Shown: positions 1 through 6,635, counted from the stretch's first letter. The stretch is DNA of 8,370 bases from Defluviicoccus vanus (GCF_014672695.1 NZ_CP053923.1:1494004-1502373); one strand, 5' to 3'. Program-made: numbers and translations. The notes: generated from the letters alone by a model not told the origin.

Positions 1-603
1 TACCGGAACAAGATCCGCGCGATCCTCTCTGTCGAGACGTTGCGCGACGACGAACCACCCTATTCGGCGTTCTGCAAACACACCCGCATCGACATCGTCG
101 GTAAGGACAGCGACCCGCTTCGCCTGCTCAACCGCGTCGGCGAAGAGATGCTGCGTTATCGAAGCTGGGGCAGACCCGACAAATATGGCATCAACAGAGT
201 TGGCAATATCGAGGTCGAACGGAATTTCGAGGACGATCACGACTGGTTCAAGGCCAGCGAGCGAGCCTCCGGCCTAGCCGATGGTCGGCCCAGACGCGCA
301 ATTTTCGGCCTGCCGCACAACTACTCTCAGCAGTTCCAGGTGACCGCGAAGGGCTTCGACCGTCGCGCCAGTCCTTTACTGGTGCACGTGCATCGGTTGA
401 CCGAGCAGAGCTACATCGCCGTCCTGATCGTTATGCGGAGCGCGTTTTTGCCGAAGGACGTGACATTGAAAGTGACGAACCGACGCACAGAAAGCTATCC
501 CGACGCTGCTCCCGACTGGACCGTGCTCGACACCTTCATCGACGGCCGGAGCACGTCGAAGAACGCGCCATACTTCCCAGATCGACTCAAGGTGCTGCCG
601 TGA
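1..603 (+). CDS. cmr1: Type III-B CRISPR RAMP protein Cmr1, C-terminal part (5' end outside window)
   Basis: The frame is open from base 1 and ends at TGA 601-603, giving 200 visible residues; the true start lies upstream. Cmr1 is a RAMP-fold subunit of the type III-B (Cmr) effector, which binds crRNA and cleaves target RNA, and it sits near the crRNA 3' end of the complex. Visible signatures match the Cmr1 C-terminal half: SAFCKHTRIDIV, then DPLRLLNRVGEEMLRYRSWG, then DHDWFKA, then RRAIFGLPHNY with its proline/glycine-rich FGLP core, then RRASPLLVHVHRL and a closing DWTVLDTFID. These were recognised by eye, without a search. The stop overlaps the GTG start of cmr2 by four bases (GTGA, 600-603), as expected for translationally coupled cmr genes. 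I see no internal defect, but the partner gene is truncated, so the complex is probably not made from this locus. Confidence 0.88.
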   Translation, partial: YRNKIRAILSVETLRDDEPPYSAFCKHTRIDIVGKDSDPLRLLNRVGEEMLRYRSWGRPDKYGINRVGNIEVERNFEDDHDWFKASERASGLADGRPRRAIFGLPHNYSQQFQVTAKGFDRRASPLLVHVHRLTEQSYIAVLIVMRSAFLPKDVTLKVTNRRTESYPDAAPDWTVLDTFIDGRSTSKNAPYFPDRLKVLP

Positions 604-1316
604 CGGCAGACGGCAAGCGCATCCTGCACTTCACCCTCGGGCCGGTGCAGGGGTTCGTGGCACAGGCACGGCGGACGCGAGACTTGTGGGCGGGTTCGTT
701 CCTGCTGTCGTGGCTGGCCGGCCAGGCGATGGCCGCAGTCACTGAGGCGGGTGGCAGCATCGTCCTGCCGGACGTCACCGATGATCCGCTGCTTGCCGCA
801 ATCCACACTCTTCGCGGTGGCTTCGGCCCGGCGGTCGGCTCACTGCCCAACCGGTTCAAGGCGCAAGTGCCGGTGGGCTTCGACCCGCAGGACTGCCGAG
901 CCGCCATCGATGCCGCCTGGCGCAAGCTCGCCAACCGGGTCTGGGACCGCTTCGTCGCCCGGGTGGCGGATCAGGGCCTCGACACCCAGACGATCTGGGA
1001 CCGGCAGGTCGGCGGGTTCTGGGATCCGGCGTGGGTGATCGGTGACGACGCCGGCGACCGCACCGACCTGGCCTGGCTCGACCGGCGGAAGAACTGGCGA
1101 ACGTGGCGGCCACCGGTGGAAGGCGGCGACCACTGCACGCTGATGGGCGATTGGCAGGAGTTGTCCGGCCACGTGCGTTCGGAGAGCACGGCGCAACGGC
1201 AGAGCCAGGACGCGTTCTGGACGAAATTGCGAGAGAAACTGCCTAACCCTCTCGACCTCGACGAACAGGGGCGCGTGTCAACGGCGGAGCAATTCTGGGC
1301 CACTGTAGCGGAGTAA
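600..1316 (+). pseudogene. cmr2: Type III-B Cmr2 (Cas10), N-terminal fragment truncated by IS21 insertion
   Basis: GTG 600 overlaps the cmr1 stop, and the frame closes after 238 codons, whereas Cmr2 proteins are usually about 600-1000 residues or more. Cmr2/Cas10 is the large type III-B subunit, with a Palm (GGDD) that makes cyclic oligoadenylates and often an HD DNase domain. The N-terminal signature is clear: GPVQGFVAQARRTRDLWAGS at residues 14-33, followed by LLSWLAG, then LPNRFKA (82-88), and the GGDHCTLMGDWQELSG block (175-190) that precedes the zinc-binding region. Native sequence ends at about R225 (base 1275). The last 13 codons (V226-E238) and the TAA are read from the left tip of the IS21 element. 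The second half of the zinc-binding region, the GGDD and the C-terminal helical domain are absent and do not reappear in this window. If translated, the product would lack cyclase activity. Confidence 0.87.
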
Positions 1317-1330
1317 AAGCAGGCCATTTG
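1276..1330 (+). repeat. IS21 left terminal repeat region
   Basis: The tip TGTCAACGGCGG begins at 1276, is followed by GGCCACTGTAGCGG (1298-1311), and the internal repeat CGGAGTAAAAGCAGGCCA lies at 1309-1326. The inverted equivalents are at the right end. In IS21 these repeats are the transposase binding sites. The stop codon TAA (1314-1316) that closes the cmr2 fragment lies inside the internal repeat. Confidence 0.7.
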
Positions 1331-1347
1331 GGCGAGAGCGGTGCAAT

Positions 1348-1381
1348 CACGGCAAGGGGCCCGATCGGGCCCCTTGCCGTG
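1348..1381 (-). terminator. Perfect 34-bp GC-rich palindrome downstream of istB, possible terminator
   Basis: Bases 1348-1381 read identically on both strands, with the centre between 1364 and 1365; the core is GGGGCCCGATCGGGCCCC flanked by GGCAA and TTGCC. It starts 21 bases past the istB stop and lies inside the element. The predicted hairpin is very stable, but no T-run follows on either strand, so a classical intrinsic terminator is not complete. It may stop istB transcription, block transcription entering from outside, or protect the mRNA end. Confidence 0.5.
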
Positions 1382-1401
1382 CGTCGGCTTTGCCTCGGGG
1401 A

Positions 1402-2280
1402 TCAGGGCTTGCTGGTTTCGCCGGTCTCGGGATCGACGGTCTCGGCGGTGGTCTGGTTTTGCTCCGCCCGATCGGCTGCGGTGGGGGGACGACGACGTCC
1501 GGCGGATTGCTTCAACCGGTAGCTGTCGCCGTTCATGGTGAGGATATGGACGTGGTGGGTCAGGCGGTCGAGCAGCGCGCCGGTGAGCCGTTCCGATCCC
1601 AGCACCGAGGTCCAGTCCTCGAACGGCAGATTGGAGGTGACGAGGGTCGAGCCGCGCTCGTAGCGCTGGGAGAACACCTCGAACAGAAGTTCCGCCCCGG
1701 TCGGCGACAGCGGCAGGTAACCGAGTTCGTCGACGATGAGCAACATCACCGACTGGAGATCGCGTTGCAGCTTCAGCAAGCGGCGCTCGTCACGCGCCTC
1801 CATCAACTGGTGCACGAGGGCGGCTGCGGTGGTGAAGGCGACGGTGAACCCCTTCTGGCAGGCGGCAAGAGCGAGGGCGAGCCCGACATGGGTCTTGCCG
1901 GTGCCACTGTTGCCGAGCGCGATGACGTTCTCCCGGCGCAGGATGAACTCGCAGCGGGCCAGCTCGAGCACCAGCATCTTGTTGAGGCTGGGAATCGCGG
2001 TGAAGTCGAAGGTGTCGAGGCTTTTGACCGCCGGGAAGCGTGCTGCCTTGATCCGCCGCTCGACCATTCGGCGTTCTCGGTCGATCAGTTCGAGTTCCAC
2101 CAGGCGCAGCAGATAGCGGGGATGATCGACGCCGTCGCGTGCGCATTCGCGGGCGATCTTGTCGTATTCCCGCAGAACGGTCGGCAGCTTCAACTGCTTG
2201 AGGTGATGCGCCAGCAGAACCTGCGGTGTGCCGCTTGTCGTTCCCGCCGGCATCGCATCAGCGCCCGCCTTGCCGGTCAT
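1402..2280 (-). CDS. istB: IS21-family transposition helper ATPase IstB
   Basis: This 292-residue AAA+ ATPase assists the IS21 transposase in target selection and strand transfer. The Walker A motif GNSGTGKTH is at about residues 123-131, Walker B LLIVDELGYL at 180-189, and a sensor-like TSN near 215-217. The N-terminal helical part (LLAHHLKQLKLPTVLREYDK, about 22-41) and the LTHHVHILTMNGDSYR block (240-255) are typical of IstB. The C-terminal tail is rich in R, T and E and is probably disordered. The ATG at 2280 overlaps the istA TGA by four bases (ATGA), so translation is coupled to istA. Length and motifs are complete, so IstB itself should be functional. However, its partner istA carries a frameshift upstream, which would lower coupled translation and leave the element dependent on another copy. 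Confidence 0.95.
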   Translation of the reverse strand: MTGKAGADAMPAGTTSGTPQVLLAHHLKQLKLPTVLREYDKIARECARDGVDHPRYLLRLVELELIDRERRMVERRIKAARFPAVKSLDTFDFTAIPSLNKMLVLELARCEFILRRENVIALGNSGTGKTHVGLALALAACQKGFTVAFTTAAALVHQLMEARDERRLLKLQRDLQSVMLLIVDELGYLPLSPTGAELLFEVFSQRYERGSTLVTSNLPFEDWTSVLGSERLTGALLDRLTHHVHILTMNGDSYRLKQSAGRRRPPTAADRAEQNQTTAETVDPETGETSKP

Positions 2281-3772
2281 GCCGTTGTCCCGGGAACGAG
2301 AACGGCGTAGTCAGCCGCCGCCGTCATCCTGACGTCCATTTTCGGCAGATGTGGATAGGCCGTCAGGTCGAGCCGGGCCGGCCGCTCGACGCGCGCCAGA
2401 GCAATCTGCTTGACCGCATCAAAGCCGATGACGCCGAGCCGGATCGCTTCGCTGACCGCGCTCGCCACCATCTCCATCGGGATCGCCTCCATCAGCCGCA
2501 GCACCTGGATGAACTCCCGCCTGCCGCGGTTGCCCATGCGCGCCTCGAGGAGATGGCGCAGGTGCTGGAACGCCTCCGGCAGATCCCAGTCTTTCAGCGC
2601 CGCCGCCTGGTCGAGGGCATTCGGCTTCGTCTCGATCAGCGCCAGATAGTGCAGCGGCTCGAATACGAAGGTGCCCGTGCCATAGCAGCGACGATGCCGG
2701 GCGATCGCCTCGCCGGCACAAAGGATCACCACCTCGTCGACGAAGCCCTTCACCACAACATCCCGGAAGCCGTATGCCGTCGGTACCGAGTAGTCGTTGC
2801 CGCGGTAGCGGACCAGGGCGGTCGATGAGACACGGGCCGCCCGCTTCTCGCTCGGCTCCAATGGCACCGCCGGCAAATCCCCGAAGGCTTCGAGGTCGGC
2901 GACGAGACGCTCGCCGATGGTTTCGCCGTGGCGACCGGCGCGTTCGCCTCGTCGCTGCCGGCAGCGCTCTTCCAGCATGGCATTGAGATCGTCGAAGCTT
3001 GCCGCCTGGGGGATCGGCGTCAGGAAGTTCGATCGAGCATACTTCACCAGCCCCTCGACCTTGCCCTTGTCGTTGCCCTTGCCGGGACGGCCGAAGCGAT
3101 CCTGGAACAGGTAATGGCTCTGCAGTTCCGTAAAGGCCCGGGTGCGCTCCCGCCTGCCGTCGCCGCAGATCTTCGCCACCGCGAGCGTCGTGTTGTCGTA
3201 AAGCACCGACAACGGCACGCCGCCAAAGAAGGCGAATGCCGACACATGCCCGTCGAGGAAGGCTTCCGTCGTCTCCGCCGGATAGGCCTTCACGAAAGGA
3301 GTATCCGATTGCGGCAGGTCCATGCAGAAGAAGTGGATCTTCTGCCGGACGCCGCCGATCACGCCGATCGCCTCGCCAAAGTCGACCTGCGCATGACCGG
3401 ACGGATGAGCCAGCGGCACGAAGGTCTCCCGCAATCTCCCCGAGCAACCCGGACGTAGTCCCTCACCACCGTCAGACCGCCGGCATAACCGTGCTCGTCG
3501 CGCAGTCGCTCGAAGATCCGCTTGGCCGAATGCCGCTGCTTCGAAGGCGCCGTCCTGTCGGCCTCGAGGATGGCGTCGATCACCGGCAGCAGCACCCCGA
3601 GCTTCGGCTTCTTCACCGGCTTCGTTCGCGTGTAGCCGGGCGGCAACGAGAACCGGCACATCTTCGAAACCGTCTCACGGCTCAGCCCGAACACCCGGGC
3701 CGCCTCACGCCGGCTGTTGCCCTCGATGAAAACGAAATGCCGAACGGCGGCGTAGACTTCCACGGCAAACAT
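2277..3772 (-). pseudogene. istA: IS21-family transposase IstA, interrupted by a frameshift
   Basis: IstA is the DDE transposase of IS21. Homology runs over the whole length but in two frames. From ATG 3772 (MFAVEVYAAV) down to about 3440 it covers the N-terminal helix-turn-helix (SRREAARVFGLSRETVSKM, about residues 20-38) and ends at DYVRVAR. It then continues in another frame from LRETFVPLAHPSGHAQVDFG to TGA 2277. Restoring one base in the C-run at 3438-3441 gives about 498 residues, close to the usual 500. Catalytic acids are visible: D in AQVDFGE (about 131), D in LYDNTT (about 193) and E in KGKVEG (about 240). I chose ATG 3772 because family members begin this way; a TTG at 3790 is also in frame. 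A sequencing error in the short C-run is possible, and programmed frameshifting is less likely because IS21 istA is normally a single frame. Confidence 0.88.
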
Positions 3773-3810
3773 CCCCGGCCGCCCCCACAAAAAAGAGACA
3801 GCCTAACCAC

Positions 3811-3884
3811 TGGCCGGATTTTACTCCGGCGCGGCAGCACCAATCGCCGCCGCTACCTGGCCTAATTTGTCACCGCCATACACA
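3811..3884 (-). repeat. IS21 right terminal repeat region (upstream of istA)
   Basis: On the minus strand the tip TGTGTATGGCGG starts at 3884, followed by GGCCAGGTAGCGGCGG, and then the internal repeat CGGAGTAAAATCCGGCCA (3828 to 3811). It mirrors the left end. In this family the region also carries the istA promoter, but I cannot point to convincing -35/-10 boxes. The tip directly follows codon 19 of IS66 tnpB. Confidence 0.7.
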
Positions 3885-3941
3885 GAAGTCGACCGGCCGC
3901 GTCGCCACCAGCACCCGGACGCCTGAAGGCGGGACGATCAT
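3873..3941 (-). pseudogene. tnpB: IS66 TnpB (Orf2), 5' fragment cut by IS21
   Basis: ATG 3941 overlaps the tnpA stop (ATGA, 3938-3941). The first 19 residues, MIVPPSGVRVLVATRPVDF, match the IS66 TnpB N-terminus. The next codons (CVWR, then TGA at 3870-3872) are read from the IS21 tip. TnpB is normally about 115 residues, so over 80 percent is missing. Its role in IS66 transposition is required but not mechanistically clear. Confidence 0.8.
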
Positions 3942-4342
3942 CCGAGCGCCTTCAGCGTCCGGAGCACGTCCGCCAGGAGCACCGGATCGGCGCCCGGCGA
4001 CACCCGCACCCGAGCACCGGCAAGCTCGATCTCGATCGCCGGACTGCCGGCTGGACAACGCCCCTCGCTCACCACTACCGGCACGAAGTCGAGCGGTACC
4101 GCGTCCGCCGTCGCCGCGTCCGCCGCTTGGCGCAACTCCTTCCGCCAGGCATACAGCTGGTTGCGGTGCAGCCCGTGCCGGCGGGCGACCGCGCTCGCCA
4201 CGGCGTCGGGGGCGAAACTTTCGGCGACGATCCGCGCCTTCTCCTCCCAGCTCCACCGCCGCCGCCGCTCACCCCACGGCAGTACCTCGCCCTGACGGGC
4301 GCTTTGCCAATTAATTGGCACCTTACTTGGCAAACGATCCAC
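3938..4342 (-). CDS. tnpA: IS66-family accessory protein TnpA (Orf1)
   Basis: This 134-residue protein has an N-terminal helix-turn-helix of the IS66 Orf1/IS3 OrfA type: RRRWSWEEKARIVAESFAPD at about residues 27-46, then VARRHGLHRNQLYAWRKEL at 52-70. The C-terminal half (AIEIELAGARVRVSPGADP and LLADVLRTLKALG) is also typical of the family. The start is GTG 4342, chosen because GGAGG lies six bases upstream on the minus strand and no better start is nearby. The gene is complete and coupled to tnpB by ATGA. With tnpB truncated and tnpC absent it is probably a non-functional leftover. An unusual set of inverted repeats lies within codons 3-13 (listed separately). Confidence 0.9.
   Translation of the reverse strand: MDRLPSKVPINWQSARQGEVLPWGERRRRWSWEEKARIVAESFAPDAVASAVARRHGLHRNQLYAWRKELRQAADAATADAVPLDFVPVVVSEGRCPAGSPAIEIELAGARVRVSPGADPVLLADVLRTLKALG
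4303..4334 (-). promoter_or_regulatory. Nested inverted repeats over the first codons of IS66 tnpA
   Basis: TGCCAATTAATTGGCA at 4305-4320 is a perfect 16-bp palindrome. TTTGCCAA (4303-4310) can also pair with TTGGCAAA (4327-4334), giving an alternative hairpin. The TTGGCA-type half-site therefore occurs three times in 32 bases, directly behind the GTG start. The AT-rich core stands out in GC-rich DNA. It could be a repressor site or an RNA switch limiting tnpA translation; nothing in the sequence decides between these. Confidence 0.4.
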
Positions 4343-4399
4343 GCGGCGCCTCCGTCCTGGGAGCCGCCATCATCCGCGAGCAATCACCGGCCGCAACGT

Positions 4400-4419
4400 G
4401 GGGTCAGAGCTCCGCTTAC
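4400..4419 (-). repeat. IS66 terminal inverted repeat
   Basis: On the minus strand this reads GTAAGCGGAGCTCTGACCCC from 4419 inwards, beginning with the conserved GTAAGCG of IS66 ends. The matching opposite end is not in the window. Confidence 0.75.
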
Positions 4420-4447
4420 GAAACGTCGGTCATGACCCGATGCTCCT

Positions 4448-4876
4448 TCAGCCGGTGGTCGCCAGGAGCCTTCTCTGCGCCTCCCACCCAATCGGCATCG
4501 CTCGCGTCAACTCTTCCAACTGCATGCCCTTCGGTTGATGGCCGTCGAGGATTGCCTCCTGGATATCCGGTGCCAGCAGCGTCAACCGCAGCAACCGGTT
4601 CACGAAGCTGCGGGTGACGCGCTCGGCTTCGGCGATCTCTTGTGCCGAGCGATACGGGCCGTCCTCCAGCATCCGCTTCCACCGATGGGCCCGCGCCAGC
4701 GCGCGTATCAGCGTCTCATCGTGCCGCGGTTTCGCCAGCGCCCACGCGTCGCCGCCGTCGGGCGCGATGATCACCTTGCGGCCGCCGCGGCGCTTCCAGG
4801 TCATCGGGATAGTGACGATGATGGTCGTGCCGTCGAGCTCCCAGTTGGCGCGGGCGATTTTGCGGTTTGCTTTCAT
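4448..4876 (-). CDS. ParB/KorB-like helix-turn-helix protein linked to serine recombinase
   Basis: A 142-residue protein whose ATG 4876 overlaps the recombinase stop (ATGA, 4873-4876), so it is translated with the recombinase. The N-terminal third (NWELDGTTIIVTIPMTWKRR, residues 11-30, then GGRKVIIAPDG) looks like a small beta-rich unit. Residues 77-110 (SAQEIAEAERVTRSFVNRLL, then RLTLLAPDIQEAIL) have the pattern of a KorB/ParB-type helix-turn-helix. Proteins like this regularly follow DUF2924 and recombinase genes in alphaproteobacterial mobile regions, from memory of such neighbourhoods. A role as an accessory DNA-binding protein that directs or represses recombination is inference. No enzyme motif is visible. 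The IS66 end lies 28 bases past its stop, so any further downstream operon gene has been separated. Confidence 0.75.
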   Translation of the reverse strand: MKANRKIARANWELDGTTIIVTIPMTWKRRGGRKVIIAPDGGDAWALAKPRHDETLIRALARAHRWKRMLEDGPYRSAQEIAEAERVTRSFVNRLLRLTLLAPDIQEAILDGHQPKGMQLEELTRAMPIGWEAQRRLLATTG

Positions 4877-6192
4877 GCCGCTACCCTCAGCCTGAGTTCC
4901 TCGACAAGCGTCTGCAGCCCCTCGGCGCGCAGCCGCACCTGCAAACCGTCTGGCGACAAGTCGACCCGCTCCACCAGTAGCCGAACGATGCGCGCCTGCT
5001 CAGCCGGAAACAGCTCGTCCCACAGCGGCGCGAAGTCGGTGAGCGTCTGGATCACCTCGCGCTCAGGAGTCTCGCTCTTCGCCTCGGCCCACGTGCGCGC
5101 GATGACCTCGGGCGTCTGCAGAAGGTGCCGCACCTGCGCGACAACCGCCTCTTCGATCTCGGCCGCTGGCGCGCTGCGCACCGGGCATTCCGCGTAGCCC
5201 TGGCGGATCGCGTCGGTGGCGACGTAGTAGCGGTACAGCTTGCCTGCTTTCCGCGTGTGCGACGGCGTCATCGCGTGCCCGCCCGGTGCGAAAATCAGGC
5301 CGCGCAACAGGGCCGGCGTCTGGGCGCGGGTGCCATTGGCGCGAGCAACGGTGTTCTCGGCGAGGATGGCGTGGACCTTGTCCCAGGTCGCGCGGTCGAT
5401 GATCGCCTGGTGCTCGCCGGGATGGCTCTTGCCTTTGTGTACAGCCTCGCCGAGGTAGACGCGGTTGTTGATGATTTTATAGAGAGCACACTTGTCGATC
5501 GGCTTTCCCTGCCGGTGATTGCCGTCCTGTGTTGTCCACGATTTCGTCGTATGCCCGGCGCGGCGCAGCTCCTGCGCCAACTTCGTCGCCGAGCCGACGC
5601 GCAGGAACCGCTTGAAGATCAGCCGGACGAGCTCAGCCTCGGTCTCGTTCACCACCAACTTGCGATCGACCACGTCATAGCCGAGCGGCGGCGTGCCGCC
5701 CATCCACATGCCGCGCGCCCGAGACGCCGCGAACTTGTCGCGGATGCGCTCGCCGATCACCTCTCGCTCAAACTGGGCGAACGACAAGAGGATGTTCAGC
5801 GTGAGGCGGCCCATCGAGGTGGTGGTGTTGAACGCCTGCGTCACCGACACGAACGACACGCTGTGCCGCTCGAAGACCTCGACGATGCGGGCGAAATCGG
5901 TGAGCGAGCGCGACAGCCGGTCGACCTTGTAGACGACGATGACATCGATCGTGCCGTTCTCGACGTCGCGCAGCAGCCGTTGCAGCGCCGGGCGTTCCAG
6001 GGTGCCACCGGAGAAGCCGCCGTCGTCATAACGATCACCAACGAGGATCCAGCCCTCGTGCTTCTGGCTGGCGATGTACGACAGCCCCGCCTCGCGCTGG
6101 GCGTCGAGGGAGTTGAACTCCATGTCGAGTCGTTCGTCGGTCGAGACGCGCGTATAGATGGCGCTTCGGACTTTGCGGACGGGTGCCTTCAC
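4873..6192 (-). CDS. Large serine recombinase (resolvase/invertase family)
   Basis: This 439-residue site-specific recombinase starts at GTG 6192. That start is favoured because it overlaps the DUF2924 stop (GTGA), has GGAG six bases upstream, and places the catalytic motif at the expected position; an in-frame ATG at 6348 would run through the DUF2924 gene. The resolvase catalytic domain covers about residues 9-155, with the nucleophile Ser17 in YTRVSTDER, the DGGFSGGTLERP loop (57-68), VYKVDRLSRSLTDF (87-100) with catalytic arginines, and the LLSFAQFEREVIGERIRDK helix (135-153). The Recombinase DNA-binding domain follows at about 165-280. The zinc-ribbon region (LLRGLIFAPGGHAMTPSHTR, 295-314) lacks the usual first CxxC pair, as in many alphaproteobacterial relatives. 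A short helical tail follows. It is intact and could be an integrase/excisionase or invertase; the target site is unknown. Confidence 0.92.
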   Translation of the reverse strand: MKAPVRKVRSAIYTRVSTDERLDMEFNSLDAQREAGLSYIASQKHEGWILVGDRYDDGGFSGGTLERPALQRLLRDVENGTIDVIVVYKVDRLSRSLTDFARIVEVFERHSVSFVSVTQAFNTTTSMGRLTLNILLSFAQFEREVIGERIRDKFAASRARGMWMGGTPPLGYDVVDRKLVVNETEAELVRLIFKRFLRVGSATKLAQELRRAGHTTKSWTTQDGNHRQGKPIDKCALYKIINNRVYLGEAVHKGKSHPGEHQAIIDRATWDKVHAILAENTVARANGTRAQTPALLRGLIFAPGGHAMTPSHTRKAGKLYRYYVATDAIRQGYAECPVRSAPAAEIEEAVVAQVRHLLQTPEVIARTWAEAKSETPEREVIQTLTDFAPLWDELFPAEQARIVRLLVERVDLSPDGLQVRLRAEGLQTLVEELRLRVAA

Positions 6193-6635
6193 TTGCCGCT
6201 CCGATGATTGCGAAGTCCAAACCAGAGCGGCCCATTCCAGCGTGTGCCAGTGATGGTGCGGGCGATGGCGGACAGCGACTTGAACCGCCGGCCCTGATAC
6301 TCGAAACCGTCGTCGAGCACGGTCGCAGTGTGCTCCACGCCCTGCCACTCGCGTATCAGCCGGGTGCCGACGATCGGGCGATCGCCCTTGCGCACCGGCT
6401 GCTTGCCCTTGACCCGCCGGTCCTCTTCTTCGATCAGTTCCTTCAGCTTCGCTTCGGCGCGCGCCGAAAGACCGCCGTAGGCCAGTTCCTGGATGCGATA
6501 GGCGAGGCGCTTAACCAGGAACGGCTTGTTGTAGGGCGGCGGTTCGCGATCGTAGAGGTCGCGCCACAGCTGCTTCAAATCCGCCATTGATTTCTCCGGC
6601 AGGGCCGCGACCTGCGCTAACACGCTGTCACACAT
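6189..6635 (-). CDS. DUF2924 family protein
   Basis: A 148-residue protein from ATG 6635, with GGAG 11 bases upstream; an alternative in-frame TTG at 6656 would add seven residues. The N-terminal half is helical, including SMADLKQLWRDLY and RLAYRIQELAYGG, followed by a charged linker (EEEDRRVKGKQPVRKGD). The C-terminal half (GTRLIREWQGVEHTATVL, then DGFEYQGRRFKSLSAIARTI and TGTRWNGPLWFGL) is the conserved core of DUF2924. Its function is not established. DUF2924 genes commonly sit directly upstream of large serine recombinases, and here the stop overlaps the recombinase start, so a role as a DNA-binding or directionality partner is likely but inferred. The C-terminal pattern (DG, a small beta unit, then a SLSAIARTITG helix and a WNG-aromatic end) resembles RAMA-type modules thought to read DNA, which I regard as suggestive only. 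Confidence 0.83.
   Translation of the reverse strand: MCDSVLAQVAALPEKSMADLKQLWRDLYDREPPPYNKPFLVKRLAYRIQELAYGGLSARAEAKLKELIEEEDRRVKGKQPVRKGDRPIVGTRLIREWQGVEHTATVLDDGFEYQGRRFKSLSAIARTITGTRWNGPLWFGLRNHRSGK

Larger units (their letters stand above)
1276..3884 (-). mobile_element. IS21-family insertion sequence (about 2.6 kb, istAB transcribed leftwards)
   Basis: The element carries istA and istB with the usual four-base overlap. Its ends are related inverted sequences. Read inwards, the left end starts TGTCAACGGCGGAGCAATT at 1276 and the right end starts TGTGTATGGCGGTGACAAAT from 3884 on the minus strand; both continue with GGCCA and GTAGCGG. Each end also holds an internal copy of CGGAGTAAAA(g/t)C(a/c)GGCCA, at 1309-1326 and inverted at 3811-3828. 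Multiple terminal repeats are typical of IS21. Both tips coincide with the points where cmr2 and IS66 tnpB homology stop, which supports the boundaries. The bases just outside (GGGGCGCG on the left, GAAGTCGA on the right) do not match, so there is no target duplication. The flanks are different genes, pointing to a deletion or recombination involving this copy. Confidence 0.85.
3885..4419 (-). mobile_element. IS66-family insertion sequence remnant (one end, tnpA, start of tnpB)
   Basis: The outer end on the minus strand begins GTAAGCGGAGC at 4419, the characteristic IS66-family terminus. It is followed by a complete tnpA and the beginning of tnpB in the usual order with an ATGA overlap. The rest of tnpB, all of tnpC (the transposase) and the other end are missing: the sequence stops at 3885, where the IS21 right tip begins. 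IS66 elements make 8-bp target duplications; the outside neighbour here is GAAACGTC (4420-4427), but its partner copy has been lost with the far end. The element inserted just 28 bases past the stop of the recombinase operon. It cannot move on its own. Confidence 0.83.

Noticed and set aside
1390..2310. 306-codon + strand ORF opposite istB
   Set aside because: It is antisense to a clear IstB with Walker motifs. GC-rich DNA gives long antisense frames, and the translation has no domain features.
2226..3865. Several + strand ORFs opposite istA (such as 2226-2828, 2928-3458 and 3236-3865)
   Set aside because: All lie antisense to IstA homology and have low-complexity arginine/histidine-rich translations.
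3870..4256. 128-codon minus frame over tnpA
   Set aside because: Only its last 19 native codons (from ATG 3941) are real tnpB; the upstream part is the out-of-frame shadow of tnpA.
5125..6207. 360-codon + strand ORF opposite the serine recombinase
   Set aside because: It is an antisense shadow of an unmistakable recombinase, rich in R, A and D with no recognisable motif and no ribosome binding site support.
6192..6348. Extended recombinase start at ATG 6348
   Set aside because: The extra 52 residues overlap DUF2924 coding sequence and have no family similarity; GTG 6192 has a ribosome binding site and the coupled overlap.
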